Positions 7,192-14,278 of a DNA stretch of 32,417 nucleotides are shown in pieces. The position numbers and the translations under genes were made by a program. Origin of the DNA: Thermovibrio sp. (GTDB taxonomy: Bacteria; Aquificota; Aquificia; Desulfurobacteriales; Desulfurobacteriaceae); assembly GCA_015488335.1 (NCBI GenBank), contig WFNZ01000004.1, forward strand, positions 1 to 32,417, given 5' to 3'. Numbering within the stretch: position 1 is the first letter of the stretch; each line of letters starts with the position of its first letter. The notes under the pieces were generated by a model. That model made no database searches, was not told the DNA's origin, and was given only the letters and a program-made list of their open reading frames with translations.

Positions 7192-9800
7192 GCCTTGAGA
7201 CCTTAAAGGAGAAATTCTTTTCTCAGGTTGATAAGGCAAAAGAGGCCCATAACAAAAAAGAGCCGGGATTTGAGGTTGCAGAGAGGCTCAGAAAAGCTCT
7301 TGACAGCCTCTTAAAACCTGCCTTTAACCACTTTTTCGGAAACTGGGATATTCCCGTTGTCTTCTACGCTTTAGGCGGTTACGGCCGGGGAGAGCTTAAC
7401 TTTCACTCAGATATTGACGTAAATCTCATATACTCGGGAAACCTTACAGAAAGTCATCTTTCGGACATTGAAGCTTTTTACTATTTTCTCCTCTCGCTGA
7501 ACTACGATCTGGGTTTTGCTCCAAGGAGCATAGACGAGGCTATGGAGCTCTCCCAGAAAGACCTCTCAGTTTTTACAAACCTACTCCAGAGGAGATTCCT
7601 CTCTGGAAACAGAAAAGTTGATAAAGCTTTTTCTGAGCAATTTGCAGACTTTGTTAACAGAAATAGGAAAAATCTCGTTGAGGAGATACTCGCTTCCCGA
7701 AAAGATCGGTATAGAAGGTTTTACGGAACGGTTTACTATCAGGAACCCAACGTTAAGGAAAGTAAAGGTGGATTGAGAGACCTCCACGAGGCCTTCTGGA
7801 TAGCCAAAATCGTTTACGGAATTGAGAACTATTCCGGATTTCTTGACAGGAAAATCCTTGACAGGCAGAACTTTAGAGATGTTATCTCAGCTTACGACTT
7901 CCTCCTTAAGGTGAGAAACCACCTTCACCTGCTTTCGGGGAGGAAGAGCGACATTCTCTCCTTTGAGATGCAGAGGGAAGTTGCCGTCTTTTTCGGCTTC
8001 CCGAAGGAGAGGAAAGGCGTTGAGCTCTTTATGAAAAACTACTTCAACTCTGCAATAGACCTTTCAGTTATAACCGGAGAAATAATAAAGAGCTCCCTTG
8101 AGGAGCTCTCCGACAGAACTTCGTCTCTATTTTCTTTTCTCCAGAGGGGTTCTGGAAAGGATTTTGGAGAGTTTTACGTAGAGAAGAGTACTCTTTTCGT
8201 TAAAGAGGAAGCTGAGGGGGAAGTTGTCAAAAATCCGAAGCTGGTTTTAAAGGGTTTTAAACTGATTCAAGAAATGGGTTTGGAGCTCTCCTCAACGGCC
8301 TTCTCCCTCTTTAAGATTGCTGCTGAAACCAGAAGGGAAGGTTTCAGGAGAAAAGAGGTTCTAAAAGAGTTTGGGGAGCTCCTTAAGAATCCCAAAAGAC
8401 TTTCCTATGTTCTGGAAGTGATGCACGATACAAAAGTTTTAGGAGCTCTCCTTCCAGACTTTGAGAGGCTCAGAGGCCACTTCCAGTACGATACTTACCA
8501 CAAGTTCACAACAGACATTCATTCAATCTTAACGGTAAGGGAACTTGAAAAACTTGAAGAGAGGGGAACTAACGAAACCTCTGTAAGGGAAAAACAGAAG
8601 CTTTCACAGATACTCCAGGATATAGAGAGCCCTCACACTCTCTACATAGCTGCCCTGTTCCACGATGTAGGGAAAGGAAAGAGAGGAAAGCACGAACTTG
8701 TAGGAGCAGGAATAGCGAAGCGTTACATGCTGGCAATGGGATTTTCCGATGAAGAGGCAGAGGAAGTTGCCTGGCTCGTCAGGAATCACCTTTTAATGTC
8801 TCACCTCGCCTTTAGGCGGGACATTACAGACCCTAAACTGATAGAGCAGTTTAAAGAGGAGTGCGGAACGGAAGAGAGGCTAAAGAAACTCTTTCTCCTT
8901 ACCTATGCAGATATAAAAGCTGTTGGCCCCGGTGCCTGGGATAACTGGAAGAGTGCACTCCTGTGGCAGCTCTACAACTCAACCCTTGCTCTCTTCACGG
9001 AGAACAGAAGTGCAGAGGAGCTGATTGAGGAGAAGTTAAGAAGGAGAAGGGAGAAGGTGAAGGAGCTCCTCTCAGGAAAAATTAGACCCGAATCTGTAGA
9101 CAGGTTCTTTGAAAACGCAGACAGGGACTACCTCATAACCTACCCTTCCGCAAAGATAGCAAAACACCTTTTAATGATGAAACGGATAAGGCAGGAAGGT
9201 AAGGATTACGAAATTGCCCATGAGAGCTTTTTAGACATTGGCTTTACAGAGCTCACAATAGTCACGAAGTATAGAAGGGGGCTCTTTAACAAAATTGCCG
9301 GGATTCTCTCCTACCTCGGCGTCAACATAAAAGGGGCAAACATAAACAGGGCGATAGAGGACGACTGTGACTGTATGGTTTACACAATTCAGGTTTCAAC
9401 AGTTGCAGGAGAAGCCCTTTCCTGCGATAAGGTTGAAGAGATTGAGAAGATGATTTCGGATCTCTACGCCGGCAGTGTAAACGTTGAAGAATTAGGTCAA
9501 CTATTAAGGCCAAAGACCTTCAGGAGGAACATTCCCCTTCCGGAGACAAAGGTTAAGATTGACAACAGGACTTCAGATAAGTTCACAATCGTTGAGGTTT
9601 CAACTGCCGACAGGCTTGGAGTTCTCTACACGATAACGAAAATACTCCTTGATTTCAACACAAGGCTCAGGAGAGCAATAATAAGTACCCAAGGAAATAG
9701 GGTGATTGATAGCTTTTACATAACAGATATAAACTATGAAAAAGTAACAGACACAAGAAAACTGGAGGAACTAAAGGAAAAGCTCCTTCAGGCTCTCTAA
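7188..9800 (+). CDS. glnD: Bifunctional uridylyltransferase/uridylyl-removing enzyme GlnD
   Basis: GlnD senses glutamine and adds or removes UMP on PII proteins, controlling nitrogen metabolism. It has about 870 residues, typical of the family. The domains are in order: nucleotidyltransferase (GGYGRGEL then SDIDV, about 63-78), the GlnD linker with KGGLRDLHE, an HD domain (ALFHDVGKGKRGKHE, near 490), and two ACT domains (about 687 and 798 onward; YRRGLFNKIAGIL and ADRLGVLYTITKIL). I choose TTG 7188, with GGAG eight bases upstream and the start overlapping the previous stop as TTGA, over a GTG at 7164. No glnB or glnA is in the window. Its stop touches the stop of the convergent ankyrin gene with no gap. 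Confidence 0.95.
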   Translation: MSLETLKEKFFSQVDKAKEAHNKKEPGFEVAERLRKALDSLLKPAFNHFFGNWDIPVVFYALGGYGRGELNFHSDIDVNLIYSGNLTESHLSDIEAFYYFLLSLNYDLGFAPRSIDEAMELSQKDLSVFTNLLQRRFLSGNRKVDKAFSEQFADFVNRNRKNLVEEILASRKDRYRRFYGTVYYQEPNVKESKGGLRDLHEAFWIAKIVYGIENYSGFLDRKILDRQNFRDVISAYDFLLKVRNHLHLLSGRKSDILSFEMQREVAVFFGFPKERKGVELFMKNYFNSAIDLSVITGEIIKSSLEELSDRTSSLFSFLQRGSGKDFGEFYVEKSTLFVKEEAEGEVVKNPKLVLKGFKLIQEMGLELSSTAFSLFKIAAETRREGFRRKEVLKEFGELLKNPKRLSYVLEVMHDTKVLGALLPDFERLRGHFQYDTYHKFTTDIHSILTVRELEKLEERGTNETSVREKQKLSQILQDIESPHTLYIAALFHDVGKGKRGKHELVGAGIAKRYMLAMGFSDEEAEEVAWLVRNHLLMSHLAFRRDITDPKLIEQFKEECGTEERLKKLFLLTYADIKAVGPGAWDNWKSALLWQLYNSTLALFTENRSAEELIEEKLRRRREKVKELLSGKIRPESVDRFFENADRDYLITYPSAKIAKHLLMMKRIRQEGKDYEIAHESFLDIGFTELTIVTKYRRGLFNKIAGILSYLGVNIKGANINRAIEDDCDCMVYTIQVSTVAGEALSCDKVEEIEKMISDLYAGSVNVEELGQLLRPKTFRRNIPLPETKVKIDNRTSDKFTIVEVSTADRLGVLYTITKILLDFNTRLRRAIISTQGNRVIDSFYITDINYEKVTDTRKLEELKEKLLQAL

Positions 9801-12359
9801 CTATTCATCAGGAAGATACTTGGTAATAACTTTCAGAACTTTAAACTTCCTGTCCTCAACAGCTTCTTTTAGAGGACTTACCTTGCCTGAATCCTCGGCA
9901 AGAGGGTCTGCTCCTACCTTCAAAAATACTTCTGCAACCTCTGCTCCATTGCTAACAGCAGCGTAATGAAGAGGAGTTTTCTTGAGGAAATCTCTGGCAT
10001 TAACGTTTGCTCCTGCCTTCAGAACCATTTTTGCTATCTTAAAAGCGTTATGAATACCGCAGTAGTGGGTTATTCTCTTTCCGTAATTATCAGTTGCTTC
10101 AAGGTTCGCTCCGTAGTCAGCAAGGAGGCGAGCCGCTTCTATCGCATCGTTCTTCGTAGTTAGACATAGAGGCGTCCTGCCAAACTCATCCTTAACATCA
10201 ACAGGTAGTCCTACTTCCTCAACTAAAAACCTAATTGAATCAACGGCGTTGTAAAGGGCAGCTTCATGGAGAAGGGTTTTCTGGTGCTCTCCTCTATAGT
10301 TAAAGTCCACTCCAAGCCTCAAAAACTTATCAAGTACAGGAACAGTATTGTTCTTTACTGCCAGTTGTAAAGGAGTAACCTCTTCATTGTCAGGAAGGTT
10401 CACCCTGGCACCGGCGGAAAGCAGCATCTCTAAAATGTCTAAATGTTGTCCTTCAACGGCAAAGTGGAGAGCGGTTTTACCTTGATTATCCTGAACATTA
10501 ACATCTGCTCCAAGGTTTATAAGACGCTCAACAGCCTCTTTTGCTCCTTTAACAACGGCGTAGTGAAGAGGTGTTCTGCCAAATTCATTCTTCTCTTCAA
10601 TCTCCGCACCACTTTTGAAGAGGAGTTCCAGGATTTTAACGCTGTTGTTTGCAGTTGCATAGTGGATAGGCGTTCCCCCAAACTTGTCCCTGACCCTCAC
10701 GTCTACTCCTGCTTCAATCAGCGCCTGAGCTGCATCCACAGCACCTGTGGTAGCAGCGTGGTGGAGAGGAGTCCTTCCATCGGTATCTCGAACTTCCTTA
10801 TCAGCACCGCACCTTACCAGAGTTTTAACAGCTTCAGCAAAGTTTAAACCTACAGCGTAGTGTAGGGGGGGTAAGCCTTTCTCATCTTTAAGGTTCGGAT
10901 TGGCACCGTGCTTGCAAAGGAGTTCTACAAAATCTGCTCTACCTTTTTCAACAGCATAGTGGAGGGGAGTTTTCCCTGTTTTATCCTGAACGTTAACATC
11001 TACCCTCTGTTCAATCAGGTAAGAGAGGGATTTTTCAGCCTCGTTAATAACGGCATAGTGGATGGGAGTCCTTCCAAAGTCGTTTTTCTCATTTACATCA
11101 ACTCCCAGTTTTAGAAAGAGCTCTATGAGCCTAACGCTGTTGTTTGCAGCTGCATAGTGGAGTGGAATCCCTCCAAATTTGTCTCTTGCCCTTACATCAG
11201 CTCCCAACTCAAGGAGAACAGAAGATGCTTCAAAGGCATCCTTCATTGCGGCGTGGTGAAGAGGTGTTCTTCCCTCTCCGTCCCTCTCATTAACGTCAAA
11301 ACCTAACCTTTCAACTAAAAACCTTACAACGTCTGCCTCGTTGAGGGAAGCTGCCTCGTGGAGAAGCCCTTTGCCTTTTAACGTTTCCCTGTCAATAACT
11401 GATAGGAAAAGCCTTAGAGCTTCAGTATTTCTGTTGGCTATGGCGTAGTGAACGGGAGTTTTCCCAAACTTGTCCATTTCCGAGACGAGAACTCCCCTCT
11501 TAAGGAGCTCCTCAACAATCTCTCCGTTCCCGGTTACAACGGCATAGTGGAGGGGAGTCTTCCCTAAGTTATCTTTAACGTTTAGCTCTGCCCCCAACTC
11601 AGCGAGCAGATTGAAGATGTCTTTCCTGCCAGTTTCAACGGCAAGGTGTATAGGATAAACACCCTCCCGCGTGGGAATGTTTTTCAGAAAGTGAAATTGC
11701 TTAACGAGAGCAGCGTTCCCCTCCTCTATGGCGTAGTGGAGAGCTGTTTTTCCAAAACTGTCCCGTGCATCAGGGGTTGCCCCTCTTTCAAGGAAGAGGT
11801 TAACAATGGAGATGTCCCCCTTCTCAACGGCATAGTGTAGAGGAGTCTTTCCTAAAGCATCCCCCCTGTCAACGTCTGCTCCCAAGTCTATCAGCTTAGC
11901 AGCCGTTTCAAGGTTTCCCTTTGAAACGGCGTAGTGTAGAGGTGTTCTTCCCTCTGCATCGGTAGAGTTAAAATCGCAACCGGCCTTTACCAAAAATTCA
12001 ATGGCCTCAAGTTTACCTGCAGCCGCCGCGTAGTGTAGAGGCGTTCTCCCCTCTTTATCACCTCTGCACAGTTCAGCATTTGCAGAGGAGAGGAACTCCA
12101 GAATCTTCAGGTTCCCTGCAGCTGCGGCGTAGTGTGCAGGTGTTCTTCCCTTAACGTCGGGAACGTTCAAATCAAAACCGAGATTTCTAAAAACCTGCAG
12201 GCTGTTCAAAGCTCCCTTTTTAGCGGCAACGTGAACGGGGGTTACCCCTTTCTCATCAGAAACGTTTAGTGGAACTCCCCTTTCTATCAACTGTGATAGC
12301 TGGGAAATATCGTCTTTAGCAACAGCAGAGAAAATCAACTTAAACTGTTTATTTTCCAT
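9801..12359 (-). CDS. Giant ankyrin-repeat protein (about 25 repeats), last gene of the curli locus
   Basis: The protein is 852 residues and almost wholly ankyrin repeats of 33 residues: about 25 units between residue 36 and the end, most with a GRTPLHYA-type start and a GADVN-D-type end. Units 6 and 9 are two to three residues short and unit 21 is one longer. Units 11-14 (361-492) are clearly similar to units 16-19 (526-657), and units 10-11 to 21-22, so the array grew by block duplication. No signal peptide or membrane span is visible, so it is probably cytoplasmic. The start ATG lies 14 bases after csgG, behind GGTGGGA, and is probably cotranscribed with it. Ankyrin arrays bind proteins; the partner is unknown. 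A link to curli biogenesis is inferred from position only. Confidence 0.9.
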   Translation of the reverse strand: MENKQFKLIFSAVAKDDISQLSQLIERGVPLNVSDEKGVTPVHVAAKKGALNSLQVFRNLGFDLNVPDVKGRTPAHYAAAAGNLKILEFLSSANAELCRGDKEGRTPLHYAAAAGKLEAIEFLVKAGCDFNSTDAEGRTPLHYAVSKGNLETAAKLIDLGADVDRGDALGKTPLHYAVEKGDISIVNLFLERGATPDARDSFGKTALHYAIEEGNAALVKQFHFLKNIPTREGVYPIHLAVETGRKDIFNLLAELGAELNVKDNLGKTPLHYAVVTGNGEIVEELLKRGVLVSEMDKFGKTPVHYAIANRNTEALRLFLSVIDRETLKGKGLLHEAASLNEADVVRFLVERLGFDVNERDGEGRTPLHHAAMKDAFEASSVLLELGADVRARDKFGGIPLHYAAANNSVRLIELFLKLGVDVNEKNDFGRTPIHYAVINEAEKSLSYLIEQRVDVNVQDKTGKTPLHYAVEKGRADFVELLCKHGANPNLKDEKGLPPLHYAVGLNFAEAVKTLVRCGADKEVRDTDGRTPLHHAATTGAVDAAQALIEAGVDVRVRDKFGGTPIHYATANNSVKILELLFKSGAEIEEKNEFGRTPLHYAVVKGAKEAVERLINLGADVNVQDNQGKTALHFAVEGQHLDILEMLLSAGARVNLPDNEEVTPLQLAVKNNTVPVLDKFLRLGVDFNYRGEHQKTLLHEAALYNAVDSIRFLVEEVGLPVDVKDEFGRTPLCLTTKNDAIEAARLLADYGANLEATDNYGKRITHYCGIHNAFKIAKMVLKAGANVNARDFLKKTPLHYAAVSNGAEVAEVFLKVGADPLAEDSGKVSPLKEAVEDRKFKVLKVITKYLPDE

Positions 12360-12373
12360 TTTCCCACCTGCCG

Positions 12374-13381
12374 TTATTTTTTCTTAACTTTATCGTCTTC
12401 AAACCAGACCACAAGACCTCTTTCCTGTCTTATCCTCTTTAAATACTCCCTTATTTCTTTTTCTGTAAAGTCCCTTCCAAGTATTTTTCTTAAGTTGTCC
12501 TCTTCTTCTTTAATCTGGTCAACTTTTGTCTTAAAGTATTCTTGAACAACTGGTGAGTAGACGTCCTTCGGGTTTTTCGGCTGCCAGTAACCTTTAGCTA
12601 TACCTTCAATTATAAGAGCATATACAGCCTTTTCAATAGCTCCTTGAAGGGCATAGAGGGCAGGCTCGTTGGTAGTTACACCGCTTTCCAGTTCAAATAG
12701 TCTTTTCCATTTTACATATTTAAAAGCATTTACATCTACTTCCCGCGAAAGAATCGTTTTGGTTGCAGTTACGGTAAGGAGAACCTCTCCCGTCTTTGCA
12801 GCAACAGCCCTTAAGTAAACAGTTACTCTATCTCTCCTAAGCTTGGTTGAACCGCCAACACCAAAGTAGCGAGCTCCAAACCCTCCCGTTACCACGTCTG
12901 TGTCATACCCTATTATACCTCCTGTAAGTATTATAGGGGCAAACTTGAGAGGTGGTAGCACATCTCCTTTCGGCTGTAGCCCTTTCTTCCTCAGCTCCTG
13001 CTCTATGGCGTTCCTTATTATTCTCCTTTCAGTTAGAACGTCTGCAAGATTTTCCCTCTCAAGGGGTAGAAACCAGCCGCTGTCGTAGCAGGCTTTAATC
13101 AGTATTGATGCAGCACCCTGAGTTACGGCAGTGGAAAAGGTGCTTATATTGTTGTAAACCTTATACTGACCGGTTTTATCCCTGAAGTTATATATGGCCA
13201 CAGGAATCACTTCTTTAGGTGGAGGGAGAAACTCTAAGAGACTGTGAACGGGAGGCTCCTCGTCTGTTTTAGGAGGCTGAACAGTCATAGGAATGTGGGT
13301 TTTTGGGGGTGTTGTATAGGTACAGCTAGAAACTACAAGAGAACAAAATAATACCCCCAGAAACTGGCGCAAATAGGCCAT
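12374..13381 (-). CDS. csgG: CsgG-family curli secretion channel lipoprotein
   Basis: CsgG forms the nonameric outer-membrane pore that exports curlin. This homologue has 335 residues. A lipoprotein signal ends VVSSC (Cys20). The CsgG signature follows: AIYNFRDKTGQYK, FSTAVTQGA, GWFLPLERENLADVLTERR, GGIIGYD, GGFGARYFGVGGST, TVYLRAVAAKTGEVL, KTILSREV and TSNEPALYALQGAIE-like spacing. In the constriction segment Tyr76 and Phe82 correspond to E. coli Tyr51 and Phe56. The Asn55 equivalent is Thr81, and one residue is inserted. A basic, helical C-terminal tail of roughly 60 residues extends beyond the E. coli protein. SD is AAGGAGAAGG before ATG. It follows csgF in the order E-F-G. Confidence 0.93.
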   Translation of the reverse strand: MAYLRQFLGVLFCSLVVSSCTYTTPPKTHIPMTVQPPKTDEEPPVHSLLEFLPPPKEVIPVAIYNFRDKTGQYKVYNNISTFSTAVTQGAASILIKACYDSGWFLPLERENLADVLTERRIIRNAIEQELRKKGLQPKGDVLPPLKFAPIILTGGIIGYDTDVVTGGFGARYFGVGGSTKLRRDRVTVYLRAVAAKTGEVLLTVTATKTILSREVDVNAFKYVKWKRLFELESGVTTNEPALYALQGAIEKAVYALIIEGIAKGYWQPKNPKDVYSPVVQEYFKTKVDQIKEEEDNLRKILGRDFTEKEIREYLKRIRQERGLVVWFEDDKVKKK

Positions 13382-13417
13382 TTATCCTTCTCCTTGGTTA
13401 TTTTGCAATGCATTATA

Positions 13418-13834
13418 CTATTTGTACATTGGCACTTCAACTGTAGTTTCATTGCCTGTAGTTGTATCTATCAAATGAACTTGTATTTCCGTTTCTGATG
13501 GTATAACTTGAATTTGGAAATTGCCTATTTCATAAGTTCCGGGATTTAGCTGTTCTTCTCCAAAAGCTGCATTTGCAATTTTAGAAGCAAGTTTGCTTAA
13601 AATTAAGTACTGTAATCTGTTTTTGAAATCCTCCAGAGCTGATGTTTTAGGGATCGGCTTTGAAGGTGCATGGTAAATGTTCTGGGCATCGGCCTCGGAC
13701 TTGAAAGCATAGAAATAATTAGGGTCTCCTCCAAAAGCTGGTATGAGAAACTTATAAGTCAAAGTAGACGCAGAAACAGCGGTACTGAGTGTTAATGCAC
13801 TTATTAAGAAAGTTATGATTTTTCCCCTTTTCAT
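13418..13834 (-). CDS. csgF: CsgF-family curli assembly factor
   Basis: The protein is 138 residues with a signal peptide ending near AVSAS. The mature N-terminus reads TLTYKFLIPAFGGDPNYF. This parallels the E. coli CsgF start (TMTFQF, NPNFGGNP) that plugs the CsgG pore. Conserved features continue with DAQNIY, SALEDFKNRLQ, an ILSKLASKI helix and a C-terminal beta segment (VHLIDTTTGNETTVEVP). CsgF caps the CsgG channel on the outside and hands curlin to the nucleator. SD is AAGGGGG before ATG, nine bases after csgE. Together with csgE and csgG it establishes a true curli secretion system rather than a stray CsgG. Confidence 0.9.
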   Translation of the reverse strand: MKRGKIITFLISALTLSTAVSASTLTYKFLIPAFGGDPNYFYAFKSEADAQNIYHAPSKPIPKTSALEDFKNRLQYLILSKLASKIANAAFGEEQLNPGTYEIGNFQIQVIPSETEIQVHLIDTTTGNETTVEVPMYK

Positions 13835-13843
13835 TCTGCCCCC

Positions 13844-14278
13844 TTACATCTGATTCTCAAGGCTTTTAATTCTCAGAAAATCGGATAACAGAAACTTTAA
13901 AACACGTTTTGATGCTGATACCGCATATCTCTGCATATCAAAGTCGGCAGTAGTAGGTTTAAGTAAGTTCACATAAACAATCCTATTATAGATATTATCA
14001 CCTACAGATACAACTATCCAGCTCTGTTTAAAAGATGGTTTTTCTTCCTTGATAATTATGAAATATCCATCAATCCCTTTAGGTGGTTTCCAGACTTCCG
14101 TAAAAGTTTTGTAAAACCTATGTCCCCAGGGGGTTTTCGTATGGTCAACAATTAGATAACCCACTTCTGACTGTGGTTTGGCAGGAAGGGAAAAAATTAG
14201 AACAATAAAACAAATGAAAAAAAGGGGGGCTACCCCCCCCTTCTGTAGTTTTAACAAACTCTTAGTAAACCTTGACAT
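13844..14278 (-). CDS. csgE: CsgE-family curli secretion specificity factor
   Basis: The protein is 144 residues from ATG 14278. CsgE is the periplasmic cap that gates CsgG. Matching features are GYLIVDHTKTPWGHRFYKTF (E. coli LLTDHTVSSIGHDFYRAF), an INERPS-like IKEEKPSFKQSW, and the VSVGDNIYNRIVYV strand. The N-terminus is basic, then strongly hydrophobic (PLFFICFIVLIFSLPA): a signal peptide. The open frame runs back to 14458, but I choose ATG 14278 because AAGGTG lies six bases upstream and the signal peptide then fits. This start overlaps the curlin stop by 17 bases. An intrinsic terminator lies within codons of this signal peptide, which is unusual and probably limits expression. Confidence 0.87.
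   Translation of the reverse strand: MSRFTKSLLKLQKGGVAPLFFICFIVLIFSLPAKPQSEVGYLIVDHTKTPWGHRFYKTFTEVWKPPKGIDGYFIIIKEEKPSFKQSWIVVSVGDNIYNRIVYVNLLKPTTADFDMQRYAVSASKRVLKFLLSDFLRIKSLENQM
14217..14240 (-). terminator. Intrinsic terminator after curlin, inside the csgE reading frame
   Basis: On the minus strand eight G are followed by TAG, six C and seven T. The six-GC stem has a small loop and an uninterrupted U run, a textbook Rho-independent terminator. It begins 22 bases after the curlin stop and falls inside the signal-peptide codons of csgE. Most transcripts from the curlin promoter should end here, with read-through feeding csgE, csgF, csgG and perhaps the ankyrin gene. Confidence 0.85.

Noticed and set aside
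9801-12359. Ankyrin protein as a secreted effector
   Set aside because: No signal peptide or other export signal is visible, and nothing in the window suggests a host-targeting secretion system.
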